From positions 1 to 64,000 of the forward strand of contig NZ_CP125640.1 of the NCBI RefSeq assembly GCF_030053155.1: DNA of 64,000 nt, given 5' to 3'. A model generated the notes under the pieces. The model saw only the letters and a program-made list of their open reading frames with translations, was not told the origin of the DNA and made no database searches. The translations under genes and the position numbers were made by a program. Positions 32,708-40,803 of this stretch are shown here, one piece after another (the stretch's first letter is position 1; each line of letters begins with the position of its first letter). The stretch is from Rhizobium sp. BT03 (lineage in GTDB: Bacteria; Pseudomonadota; Alphaproteobacteria; Rhizobiales; Rhizobiaceae).

Positions 32708-35500
32708 ATGAAGGACCTCGCTTTTCAGGGAACCTGGCGAGCTTATCAGCAGAAGATACTTGATGATCTGACAAATCTCATAGGCGATGATGGTTTGCAT
32801 ATCGTCGCAGCACCCGGCTCAGGCAAAACGATTTTGGGCCTTGAAGTGATGCGCAGGCTTGGTGAGGCGACCTTGATCTTGGCCCCGAGCAAGACCATCA
32901 GGGATCAATGGTCGCAGCGGCTACGGATGATGTTCCTGCCCGCCAATGCTGGTGAACCGGACTGGATTTCTCATGATGTAAGAGCGCCTCGCGCTGTCAC
33001 GATTATCACCTATCAGGCTCTGCATGCGGCGTTCTCGGGTCATACGGCCGAGGAAGAAATTATAGACAGTGAAGAGGAGGGCAGCGACGGCGTGCAATCC
33101 GCCGAAACGGACAGGCAGGAGACGGAGAGGGCGAGAAAGAAAATCATCGCGAAGCTGCGCGAAGAGAAGGTTCGCACCCTTGTGCTCGATGAAGCGCACC
33201 ACCTTCGAAACGAGTGGTGGAAAGCGCTGACGATGCTCAAGGAAGCATTGGGCAAGCCCACGGTCGTAGCGCTGACAGCTACACCGCCCTATGATGTGGA
33301 TCCCATGGAATGGGACCGTTATCAGGCGCTTTGCGGGCCGATCGACGGTGAAATTTCCGTGCCGGAACTTGTGCTGCAAGGCGACCTTTGCCCGCATCAG
33401 GACTATGTCCACTTCAGCCTGCCGAGCGAGTTGGAAACACAGAAGCTGGCAAAGTTTCGCACACAGATCGGCGACCTCATCGAGGCGCTGCTCAAAAGTG
33501 CAGAATTCAAGCAGGCAATTTTGCACCACCCATGGATTACCCAGCCGATCGAGAATGTGGAGCATATACTGGACGACGCACGCTTTTTCTCCAGCATGCT
33601 TGTCTTCCTGAATGCGCGATATGTCGACTTGCCGCAATCGACACTCGACATTCTCGGCGTTAAGGCGCGTGAAATACCGGATCTGACGCTTGAATGGATA
33701 GAGGTGTTGCTGAACGGCGTTATCTACACCTATCGCAACGATTTCGAAGAAGCGGAACAAATGCTCCGCAACCAAGAAGGCAGACTGAGGGACATCAGGG
33801 GAGTCGAGCACGGCAGAGTGCGGCTAACGGATGCGCGGTCGGTTCAGAAGCTGCTGGTATCGAGCGTCAGCAAGCTCAACGCGATCGTCGATATCACCCG
33901 GCTCGAAAGCGCGTCGATGCGTGACGAACTCCGTATGGTCATCCTTTCCGACTACATCAGGAAGGATGCGTTGCCCACCGGCCCCGCGGACCTTCCGCCC
34001 ATCGAGAGGATGGGCGTCGTGCCGATCTTCGAGACGCTGCGGCGGTCCGGGCTTGATCTCAAGCTTGGAATTCTGACGGGGAGTCTCATTCTCATTCCAG
34101 CGGAATCAAAAGTAATTCTTGACGAGATCGCAGACCATCTTGGCGTCGGCGCGGAACATATCCGTTATCAGCAGGCAGCATTCGATGCCGGCTTTCTAGG
34201 CGTTGAAATCAGCGGCGCTCTGAGCCGCCACATCGTTCATATGATCACCGAACTGTTCAGTCGCGGCGGGATCACGGTTTTGGTCGGCACACAGGCATTG
34301 CTGGGTGAAGGATGGGACGCCCCCTCCGTAAACACTTTGATCCTGGCAAGTACGGTGGGATCATATGTGCTCTCCAATCAGATGCGAGGCCGTGCCATTC
34401 GCACAGATCCCCGAAGCCCACAGAAGTCCGCGAACGTCTGGCATCTGGCGGTCATCGACCCTGAGAAGTTTGAGCAGAGAATACCGCTGCGGTTCGGGAG
34501 GAAATCGACCGATAGAAAGGCGCCCGATCCATTTGATACCATGACGATAGACCTGGGCAGCGACGTCGATGCGCTGAAACGCCGATTTTATGCCTTCGAG
34601 GGTTTGTCCTTCGGTGAGCATCCGTGGATTGAAAGCGGCTTTCACCGGCTGATGCTCGGTGCCGCAAAATGGAATGCGCGAGGTGTTGATGACATTAACA
34701 AAATAATGGAACGCGGCGCCGCAGACCGCAAATCACTGAAAGTTCGATGGCATAGCGCGCTGCGTAGCTATCGTGCTTTTCCGAGGATGCAGGAAACATT
34801 GGAGAGCAACTATGCCCCCAAGGGGCTGCTCAACTGGAATACGACCAAATTTCTGTATGCGCAAAGCGCCGCCCTTGCGGGAATGATCTTAAGCGCATTC
34901 TTGGGCGCGCTTTCGGATATGGATATTCGTTCACTCGAACAACTGGCGCTGTTCCTATTCGTTATGTTCTCACTGATGGCTATCTATTGTTTGCCGGGCG
35001 CATTCAAAGCCAGTCTGTTGCTGCTGCGGAATGGCTCCCTTGAAGGAAGCATGAAACAGGTGGGGAAAACCGTTCTGGAGGCGCTGCATCATATGGGCGT
35101 CATAAGGAGTGAGCTTGGAAAAATGAGCGTCGAGGCAACGCTAGACCAAAACGGCATCATTTACTGCCGGCTTGAGGGTGCTACGACGATCGAACGATCT
35201 CACTTTCTCGACGCTCTGCGAGAAGTTCTCGTTCCACCACAGAATCCTCGCTACATTCTCGTCAGGTCGTCAAAATTCTGGCGGCTGAACCGGGTGGATT
35301 ATCATGCAGTTCCTTCGATCATCGGGAGGAAAAGGGAGGATGCCATGCATTTCGCCCAGCTGTGGGATCGCTACGTCGGCCCTTCGGATATCGTCTACAC
35401 GCGCAGCGCACAGGGCCGCCTGACGCTACTCCAATTCCGTGCGAAATCGTTTGCTTCGGCATTTACCAGGAAAACAGATAGAGTCAGCCGTTGGGAGTGA
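32708..35500 (+). CDS. SF2 DEAH helicase with two C-terminal membrane segments
   Basis: The 930-residue protein begins with an SF2 helicase core: AAPGSGKT (Walker A, residues 34-41), LVLDEAHHL (DEAH, about 158-166), ALTATPP (motif III, about 188) and SNQMRGRAIRTD (motif VI, about 555). An acidic insert (EEEIIDSEEEGSDG) sits before DEAH, and a long helical insert separates the RecA lobes. Two hydrophobic helices at about 720-770 precede a 150-residue C-terminal domain I do not recognise. Base and codon use are visibly more AT-rich than in the neighbours. It is alone between direct repeats. A membrane-tethered nucleic-acid translocase fits a defence role, but this is inference; RNA metabolism is an alternative. 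Confidence 0.82.
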   Translation: MKDLAFQGTWRAYQQKILDDLTNLIGDDGLHIVAAPGSGKTILGLEVMRRLGEATLILAPSKTIRDQWSQRLRMMFLPANAGEPDWISHDVRAPRAVTIITYQALHAAFSGHTAEEEIIDSEEEGSDGVQSAETDRQETERARKKIIAKLREEKVRTLVLDEAHHLRNEWWKALTMLKEALGKPTVVALTATPPYDVDPMEWDRYQALCGPIDGEISVPELVLQGDLCPHQDYVHFSLPSELETQKLAKFRTQIGDLIEALLKSAEFKQAILHHPWITQPIENVEHILDDARFFSSMLVFLNARYVDLPQSTLDILGVKAREIPDLTLEWIEVLLNGVIYTYRNDFEEAEQMLRNQEGRLRDIRGVEHGRVRLTDARSVQKLLVSSVSKLNAIVDITRLESASMRDELRMVILSDYIRKDALPTGPADLPPIERMGVVPIFETLRRSGLDLKLGILTGSLILIPAESKVILDEIADHLGVGAEHIRYQQAAFDAGFLGVEISGALSRHIVHMITELFSRGGITVLVGTQALLGEGWDAPSVNTLILASTVGSYVLSNQMRGRAIRTDPRSPQKSANVWHLAVIDPEKFEQRIPLRFGRKSTDRKAPDPFDTMTIDLGSDVDALKRRFYAFEGLSFGEHPWIESGFHRLMLGAAKWNARGVDDINKIMERGAADRKSLKVRWHSALRSYRAFPRMQETLESNYAPKGLLNWNTTKFLYAQSAALAGMILSAFLGALSDMDIRSLEQLALFLFVMFSLMAIYCLPGAFKASLLLLRNGSLEGSMKQVGKTVLEALHHMGVIRSELGKMSVEATLDQNGIIYCRLEGATTIERSHFLDALREVLVPPQNPRYILVRSSKFWRLNRVDYHAVPSIIGRKREDAMHFAQLWDRYVGPSDIVYTRSAQGRLTLLQFRAKSFASAFTRKTDRVSRWE

Positions 35501-35530
35501 CAGCCGGAGCGAATCCTACGCGTTCTGAAG

Positions 35531-35609
35531 ACGGAAAAGACGGCGCCGCGTGATGCAGACGCCGCCGTCATCTCGAGAGGAATGTCGCATTCATCAAACG
35601 GTCCGGTGT
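35531..35609 (-). repeat. Right direct repeat of the helicase islet
   Basis: Counterpart of 32489-32567. It covers the terminator and the last codons of the intact DUF1127 gene, so the right side is the original locus and the left side the remnant. Confidence 0.75.
35535..35569 (-). terminator. Terminator of the DUF1127 gene
   Basis: On the minus strand a GACGGCG...CGCCGTC stem with an inner GCGT/ACGC extension is followed by TCTTTT. It lies 25 bp beyond the DUF1127 stop. Confidence 0.8.
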
Positions 35610-35794
35610 TTGTTGTCGTCCGTGCTCGGCCAGCCGATATCCTTGCGGATGTCGAAGGGCATGGCTTCGATTTCGCGGGCCGTCCGCCAGCGCGTCCAGG
35701 CAAGCACGAGCTTGCGGGCATGATATGCCAGATCGAAGCGGCCTGCGCCGGAGGTGAAGGGCTTGCCGCCACCGCGATAGGTAAGCGTGGTCAT
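35594..35794 (-). CDS. DUF1127 small protein
   Basis: This 66-residue basic protein shows the DUF1127 (YjiS-like) pattern: an N-terminal variable part, then ARKLVLAWTRWRTAREIEAM and a PFDIRKDIGWP end. Short DUF1127 proteins in alphaproteobacteria influence phosphate and carbon metabolism and RNA turnover, with the arginine-rich helix implicated in RNA binding. An AAGGAA ribosome site precedes the ATG. Its 3' end forms the right repeat of the helicase islet. Two more traces of the family occur nearby (the remnant at 32.5 kb and the gene at 40.4 kb). Confidence 0.82.
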   Translation of the reverse strand: MTTLTYRGGGKPFTSGAGRFDLAYHARKLVLAWTRWRTAREIEAMPFDIRKDIGWPSTDDNKHRTV

Positions 35795-36010
35795 TTTCCG
35801 GTTCCTTTCTTTAGGTCAGGGCATGGTCATCGATGGGAGGTTCGTCCATGTCCGTGATCACAATATGGGCCTACGGGACCCATCATTCAAACGAATAGAG
35901 CTTATGGATAACATCAGAGATATTGAATGATCAGCGTTTGCCCGAGGGGGCCGACGCGCCGACCTTTGCGGGGTTGCAAAATGCCAAATCGAGGCACGGA
36001 GAGGCGGCTC

Positions 36011-36035
36011 GGAACTAAGTTCGCTCCACCTCGTT
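36011..36035 (+). promoter_or_regulatory. Sigma-EcfG-type promoter
   Basis: GGAAC (36011-36015), 16 bp, then CGTT (36032-36035) matches the alphaproteobacterial general-stress consensus exactly. It lies 39 bp before the DUF2171 start and should drive the three-gene stress block. Confidence 0.8.
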
Positions 36036-36073
36036 GCCGCTTCGTAGCTGACAATGACGCAAAGGAGGAAATG

Positions 36074-36307
36074 ATGATTTCCGCAGACCAGATCCGAGAA
36101 CATATGGAAGTGCGGGCTGCCGACGGCACCCATATGGGGACGGTCGATCATCTCGATGGTCCCACCCGCATCAAGCTGACGAAGACCGACTCGGAAGACG
36201 GCAAGCACCACCTGATCCCGATCGATTGGGTCGATCACGTCGACGCGCATGTTCACCTGTCGAAGAACGCCAGGGATGTCCGCAGCCAGTGGGCCACCAT
36301 CAACTGA
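36074..36307 (+). CDS. DUF2171 family, PRC-barrel-like stress protein
   Basis: The 77-residue product fits DUF2171: MEVRAADGTHMGTVDHLDG followed by LIPIDWVDHVDAHVHLSK, a small PRC-barrel-like fold. These proteins are frequent members of the general stress response and their biochemical role is unknown. AAGGAGG at 36062-36068 lies 5 bp before this ATG; an adjacent ATG at 36071 is also possible. First gene after the EcfG-type promoter, followed by DUF2945 and DUF3008 genes. Confidence 0.85.
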   Translation: MISADQIREHMEVRAADGTHMGTVDHLDGPTRIKLTKTDSEDGKHHLIPIDWVDHVDAHVHLSKNARDVRSQWATIN

Positions 36308-36316
36308 CGAGCGGTC

Positions 36317-36338
36317 GGCTGCGGCTTTTGCCGCAGCC
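36317..36338 (+). other. Perfect hairpin between DUF2171 and DUF2945 genes
   Basis: GGCTGCGGC-TTTT-GCCGCAGCC forms a 9-bp stem 9 bp after the DUF2171 stop. There is no T run after it, so it is more likely a processing or stability element than a full terminator. Confidence 0.5.
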
Positions 36339-36360
36339 TCCTCGCCGCAAGGGAAACCAC

Positions 36361-36570
36361 ATGTCCAGGCAATTGAAAAAGGGCGAGGACGTGAGCTGGG
36401 ATACCAGCCAGGGAAAGACCGAGGGCAGGGTGGTCAAGAAGCAGACCAGCCCGACGAAGATCAAAGATCACACGGTGAAGGCGTCGGCGGCGGAACCGCA
36501 ATATATCGTCCAGAGCGACAAATCGGGAAAACGAGCCGCGCACAAGCCAGACGAACTCAGGAAGCTTTGA
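36361..36570 (+). CDS. DUF2945 family protein (Tudor-like fold)
   Basis: The 69-residue protein matches the DUF2945 family, also called the hypervirulence-associated TUDOR domain: KKGEDVSWDTSQGKTEGRVV, then a lysine-rich strand and KPDELRKL at the end. The fold is a small SH3-like barrel and no activity is established. It sits in the stress-gene trio and is probably sigma-EcfG dependent. Confidence 0.85.
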   Translation: MSRQLKKGEDVSWDTSQGKTEGRVVKKQTSPTKIKDHTVKASAAEPQYIVQSDKSGKRAAHKPDELRKL

Positions 36571-36602
36571 GAGCGGTTGATGCCAACGAGAAGGAGATCG
36601 AT

Positions 36603-36788
36603 ATGCCAGCCAAGTCCAAGGCCCAGCAGAAGGCGGCGGGTGCTGCACTCTCGGCCAAGCGTGGCGAGACGCCCAAGAGGGAGCTCAAGGGTGCTTCGAA
36701 GCAGATGGAGGAATCCATGAGTGAGAAGCAGCTCGAGGAGTTCGCATCCACCAAAAGAAAGGGTAAACCGGAGCACGCCTCCAAATAG
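36603..36788 (+). CDS. DUF3008 family small basic protein
   Basis: The 61-residue product starts MPAKSKAQQKAAGAALSAKR, the DUF3008 signature, and ends with FASTKRKGKPEH. It is short, basic and probably partly disordered, and was seen in stress regulons of related bacteria. The ATG at 36603 follows GAAGGAG, a good ribosome site. Third gene of the stress trio. Confidence 0.85.
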   Translation: MPAKSKAQQKAAGAALSAKRGETPKRELKGASKQMEESMSEKQLEEFASTKRKGKPEHASK

Positions 36789-36824
36789 GTCGGGAACAGC
36801 GGTAGCGACGGCGGCGGCGTCCGG

Positions 36825-37544
36825 TCACGTCGTCGTAGAATGCATCGAGAAATTCGCGATCTCATGCGTCTCGGCGACGGCGAAAAGAATTGCGCGTGCT
36901 GATGCATCCGGATCTTTCGCCAGCCACCGCAATTCGAACGTCATCCCGATCCGGCCATCTTCGGTCTGTCCCAGCGAAACGAACAATGCGTTGCATTCAA
37001 GAGATCCCAGCACATTTGACAGGTCGGGAATATCGGAGCTCGAGCCGTAGATGACGAGGGTTGCCTTGCGTTCGCAGCGCAGCCATGTGTCCAGGCGCTT
37101 CAACGGCGACAGCACGATGAAGGCAACGACGGTGGCCACTGCCCCGGTGACGATCTGGCCGCCGCCGAAGCAGAGGCCGACCACCGTCATGAACCACAGG
37201 GTCGCCGCCGTGGTGACCCCGGTCATCATGTCGCCGCGCCTGAGGATTGCTCCGCCGCCGATGAAGCCGACGCCGGTCAGCACGCCGAGGGGAAAGCGCA
37301 GCACGTCCATCTGCGTGAAATAACTGAAGGTTTTCCCGTAGGTCGACAGAAGCAGGTTCGCCTGGACCATCGCAATGCAGGCGGCAAGCGCCACCAGGAT
37401 CGTGGTCCTGAAGCCCGCGGCATGGCCGCCGCGCTCGCGGTCGAGGCCGATAAGGCCGCCGGCAATCACCGTCAGCATGATGCGGGCGGCGATATCCCAC
37501 CAGCTCGGCGTCAGCGGCATGGCGTCGGTCAGGAGCGAAGGCAT
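36825..37544 (-). CDS. MgtC/SapB family membrane protein
   Basis: The 239-residue protein has the MgtC arrangement: four or five helices with GGLIGLDRERGGHAAGFRTTILV near residue 30 and TGVGFIGGGAILRRG near residue 90, followed by a cytoplasmic ACT-like C-terminal domain. MgtC proteins help growth at low magnesium and modulate ATP synthase or phosphate uptake; the role here is not known. Family assignment is clear. It is convergent with the DUF3008 gene. Confidence 0.88.
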   Translation of the reverse strand: MPSLLTDAMPLTPSWWDIAARIMLTVIAGGLIGLDRERGGHAAGFRTTILVALAACIAMVQANLLLSTYGKTFSYFTQMDVLRFPLGVLTGVGFIGGGAILRRGDMMTGVTTAATLWFMTVVGLCFGGGQIVTGAVATVVAFIVLSPLKRLDTWLRCERKATLVIYGSSSDIPDLSNVLGSLECNALFVSLGQTEDGRIGMTFELRWLAKDPDASARAILFAVAETHEIANFSMHSTTT

Positions 37545-37778
37545 GTCTCGCTCCAGACTTCGTCATGGCCTTTCCGCTGCTCGTCGGGCATTCGATCCTC
37601 CTCGGTCTGGATGCATCAGGGGTCTGAACGCCGTGCGGCGCAGGACGCTCCCCATTGCCGGTGTCGCCGCCGACAGGTCGAGATTGGCGGTTCGGCTGCA
37701 GCCGGTGTATGTATGATTTCAAATATGGGCAGTTCGCCCGTCAGCGAAAGGGCACCGCGCCCAAAACGGAGTATAGAA

Positions 37779-38261
37779 TTGGCCGTCGCCTTCACCAAGG
37801 AAGAGAGTTTCGAAACCGCTTCGGAAACCCTGCTGCCCGATCGTCCGGTTTCGCCGCATCTGAACCTGGTCACGGAGGCTGGGCTGAAGGCTCTGGAATT
37901 GCAGTTCCAGCAGGCGCGCGAGGCCTATGACGCCGCGAGCACGATCGAAGACGTGAACGAGCGGCGGCGGCAGGCGGCCGGTCCCTTGCGCGATTTGCGC
38001 TATCTCGCGGCAAGGCTGCGCACCGCCCAGCTCATGGCCGATCCTGCATCAACCGATGCCGTCGCCTTCGGCAGCACGGTGACCTTCAGCCGTGACGACG
38101 GGCGCGTGCAGACCTATCGGATCGTCGGCGAGGATGAGGCCGATCCGAAGGCAGGATCGATTTCCTATGTTTCGCCGGTGGCACGGTTGCTGATGGGCAA
38201 GGCTGTCGGCGATGTGGTGGAAACGGGCGGCCAGGAGCTGGAAATCATTGCTATCGCATAG
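37779..38261 (+). CDS. GreA/GreB-family elongation factor-like protein
   Basis: This protein of about 160 residues has the GreA/GreB C-terminal FKBP-like domain: FGSTVTFSRDDGRVQTYRIVGEDEADPKAGSI, then SPVARLLMGKAVGDVVE. The N-terminal coiled coil is short, with the start AVAFTKEESFETA as in Rhizobiales homologs. It may act on RNA polymerase like Gre or Rnk factors, but the acidic tip typical of cleavage factors is not evident. I use the TTG at 37779, which has CGGAG 7 bp upstream; an ATG at 37713 is the alternative. Confidence 0.78.
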   Translation: MAVAFTKEESFETASETLLPDRPVSPHLNLVTEAGLKALELQFQQAREAYDAASTIEDVNERRRQAAGPLRDLRYLAARLRTAQLMADPASTDAVAFGSTVTFSRDDGRVQTYRIVGEDEADPKAGSISYVSPVARLLMGKAVGDVVETGGQELEIIAIA

Positions 38262-38393
38262 GACGCGATACTTTAAGCGGTGCCGGGGGCGCCCACATGC
38301 AATTATTGTCATAAAAACGGTACTATAAGGTACTTTATTTATGAGGCATTTACCATTCGTGACCTAGAAGGTGACATTCCATCATCGAAAGTC

Positions 38394-38750
38394 ATGCTCA
38401 TGGTCAGCGCAATTTCCAGTTCTGCATCCACCCTTTTGAGTTCAGCCGCTTCAACCTCGTCTTCCAGCTCATCGGATCAGCTTGCCGCCCTCGAGGCGCA
38501 GCTCGCCGAAAAGCAGGCAGCCCTGTCGCAAACACAGGACGAAGAGGAGAAGGCGACGATCGAAAAATCCATCGAGACGCTGGAAGCCAAGATTGCCAAG
38601 CTCGAAGCATCCGAGAGCAGCGAGACCGAGGCGTCCGCCGCATCGAAGCCGGCCGCCGCTCCGCAGGAACTCTCCGGCGAGAGCGAGCGGATCGGCACGA
38701 AGAATTTCGACGAGCCCAGCGAGTTCGGCAGCCGCACGGCTTACGTATGA
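38394..38750 (+). CDS. Small coiled-coil protein, FlxA-like
   Basis: The product has about 118 residues. A Ser/Ala-rich N-terminus leads to a coiled coil (QLAALEAQLAEKQAALSQ and ETLEAKIAKLEASE) and an Ala/Pro-rich tail. The pattern resembles FlxA-like small proteins, but low complexity makes this weak. Start codons at 38394 or 38400 are both possible. No neighbour suggests a role. Confidence 0.55.
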   Translation: MLMVSAISSSASTLLSSAASTSSSSSSDQLAALEAQLAEKQAALSQTQDEEEKATIEKSIETLEAKIAKLEASESSETEASAASKPAAAPQELSGESERIGTKNFDEPSEFGSRTAYV

Positions 38751-38756
38751 TTGCAG

Positions 38757-39650
38757 TCACAGGCGGCGCTTCGCCACCGTGACGACCTCGCGCGTCAGCT
38801 CCGCAAGGCGGTCGGCGGCGAGGCGGTTTATCTGCCAATAGAGTGGAATATCCAGCGGTGTACCGGGAACGAGTTCCACCAGCCGGCCCGAGGCGAGATG
38901 TTCGCGGGTCAGCTGGGTCGGGTTCATGCCCCAGCCCATGCCCGAAAGGGCGGCCTCGACGAAGCTTTGCGTCGAGGGCAGCCAGTGGGTGGGGTGGTCG
39001 AGATCGTGTCCGAAGGTCTGCCTTATCCAGTTGCTCTGCAGCTTGTCCTTCTGGTTGAAGGTCAGGGCCGGAGCGTTGCGAATCGCCTCGGCGTTGACGC
39101 CATCAGGAAAGTGTCGGGTGACGAAGTCGGGTGTTGCGGTGGCGTGGTAGCGCAACACGCCGAGCGCAAAGCGCCGGCATCCGCGGACCGGCTTTTCCAG
39201 GCTGGTGACGGCTGCGATCACCCGGCCCCGCTGCAGCCATTCGGCGGTATGGTCCTGGTCGTCGACGGCAATGTTCAAGAGATAGGAAGAGTTCCTGGCG
39301 AAGTTCGACATGGCCTCGACGAACCACGTCCCGAGGCTGTCGGCATTGGTCGCAATCTGGAGCGTCACCCTTTGGCGTGGCTCGTCGGGATCGACGAGAG
39401 CCGGCAGCTGGCCGAAGAGTTCGGCTTCGAGCATGCAGACATTCTCCATATGGCGGCAGAGCCATTCTCCCTTTTCGGTCGCCGTACAGGGAATGCCTCT
39501 GACGATGAGGACGGTGCCGAGGCGTTCTTCGAGCTGCTTGACACGCTGCGAAATGGCCGAGGGCGTGACGTTCAAAACGGTCGCAGCCTTCTCGAAACTG
39601 CCCGTCTGGACAATCGTTGCGACGGCGCGGAGAGCGGGATAATCGAGCAT
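38757..39650 (-). CDS. argP: LysR-family regulator of amino-acid export
   Basis: The 297-residue LysR protein fits the ArgP/LysG group: N-terminal helix-turn-helix GSFEKAATVLNVTPSAISQRVKQLEE and an effector domain with ALTFNQKD. It is divergent from a LysE/ArgO exporter gene 100 bp away, the classical arrangement in which ArgP with arginine, or LysG with lysine, activates the exporter. The intergenic sequence includes dyads such as CTTACTTCAGATAAG that suit a T-N11-A LysR box. Exact ligand unproven. Confidence 0.88.
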   Translation of the reverse strand: MLDYPALRAVATIVQTGSFEKAATVLNVTPSAISQRVKQLEERLGTVLIVRGIPCTATEKGEWLCRHMENVCMLEAELFGQLPALVDPDEPRQRVTLQIATNADSLGTWFVEAMSNFARNSSYLLNIAVDDQDHTAEWLQRGRVIAAVTSLEKPVRGCRRFALGVLRYHATATPDFVTRHFPDGVNAEAIRNAPALTFNQKDKLQSNWIRQTFGHDLDHPTHWLPSTQSFVEAALSGMGWGMNPTQLTREHLASGRLVELVPGTPLDIPLYWQINRLAADRLAELTREVVTVAKRRL

Positions 39651-39750
39651 GGATTAGTTTTTCTTACTTCAGATAAGCTGGATTAATTAGCCTAATTCCA
39701 GGAGTGGCGATACTGCAACCCCACCGAAGTCAGGGGCGTTTGCCGAAACG

Positions 39751-40359
39751 ATGAGTTTTTCAATCTATGCCACCGGCCTGATGATGGGCCTCAGCCTGAT
39801 CGTCGCGATCGGCGCACAGAACGCCTTCATCCTGCGCCAGGGGCTGCGCAACGAACATGTCTTCGCTGTCTGCTTCGCCTGCGCGCTCTCCGATGCCGTG
39901 CTGATCGTGCTTGGCGTGACCAGCTTGCAGCAGATCGCCAGGTTCATGCCGTGGCTCGATCCGGTGATGCGTTATGGAGGAGCGGCGTTTCTGGCCTGGT
40001 ATGGGGCGAAAAGCCTCTATTCCGCCTTCCGGTCGTCCGCGACCCTTGCCGCAGCGGAGGCCAAAACGACAAGTTTCCGGCAGACGCTCGCGACCTGCCT
40101 GGCGCTCACCTGGCTCAATCCGCATGTCTATCTCGATACGGTCGTGCTGCTCGGCACGATCTCGACGCGTTATCCCGGACAGCAGGCTTCGTTTGCCGCG
40201 GGGGCGGTGACAGGTTCCTTCCTGTTCTTCTTTTCTCTCGGCTATGGCGCGACATGGCTGCGGCCGATCTTCTCGAAGCCTTCATCCTGGCGGATGCTGG
40301 AAACGCTCGTGGCTTTCACCATGTGGATCATCGCCTTCAAGTTGCTGGGCGGGATGTAG
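39751..40359 (+). CDS. argO: LysE/ArgO family basic amino-acid exporter
   Basis: The 202-residue membrane protein has six helices and the family signature GLSLIVAIGAQNAFILRQGL at residues 13-32, then TWLNPHVYLDTVVLLG near residue 120. It exports arginine or lysine (and toxic analogues). Divergent argP and the length fit LysE/ArgO. The symbol is assigned by context; lysE would be equally acceptable. Confidence 0.9.
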   Translation: MSFSIYATGLMMGLSLIVAIGAQNAFILRQGLRNEHVFAVCFACALSDAVLIVLGVTSLQQIARFMPWLDPVMRYGGAAFLAWYGAKSLYSAFRSSATLAAAEAKTTSFRQTLATCLALTWLNPHVYLDTVVLLGTISTRYPGQQASFAAGAVTGSFLFFFSLGYGATWLRPIFSKPSSWRMLETLVAFTMWIIAFKLLGGM

Positions 40360-40402
40360 GCGTCATTTTGACCCAGCGAGATGAACACTGAGGCAAGCGA
40401 GG

Positions 40403-40687
40403 TCAAGAGGCCGGGACGATCAGAATGGCGCGCAAGCTTTTTGATGGATGTATGTTTCCCGACTTCCACGCCCGATGAGGCAAGCCGGTCTCGCAATCGT
40501 CACCAACGTTTTGGTTCGCTGGCCGAGGAGGAAGGGGCAGTTCCATTTCCGGCTGACAATCGGCCAGCAGATGTGAAGGAAAACGCCTTAACTGCCGGAG
40601 TGCAAGCTCATGGTTCGCATCCCTGCGCCTCCGCGACTTGAACGCGGAAAGGGCCTGTACGATATTCCAGATGCTCATGTTCGACAT
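40403..40687 (-). CDS. DUF1127-like small protein with unusual C-terminus
   Basis: The N-terminus, MSNMSIWNIVQALSAFKSRR, and the following LRQLRRFPSHLLAD are typical of DUF1127. The family normally ends a few residues later with a DIG-type motif; here the frame reads ADCQPEMELPLPPRP and continues to 94 residues, suggesting a changed or frameshifted end. AAAGGAGG lies 7 bp before the ATG at 40687, so expression is likely. Convergent with argO. Confidence 0.6.
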   Translation of the reverse strand: MSNMSIWNIVQALSAFKSRRRRDANHELALRQLRRFPSHLLADCQPEMELPLPPRPANQNVGDDCETGLPHRAWKSGNIHPSKSLRAILIVPAS

Positions 40688-40803
40688 GTCGGGGCCTCCT
40701 TTTGCTGCATCGGCTGCTGACCCTCGAAATATGGCGAGCGATTGACATTCAATCAAACAAAATGATATGGGGTTATAAATCAGAAAAATTGAAAGATGCG
40801 ACG

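Noticed and set aside
32489..35609. Transposon or prophage carrying the helicase
   Set aside because: No transposase, integrase or tRNA end is visible, and the repeats are direct and imperfect. An islet or duplication is a better description.
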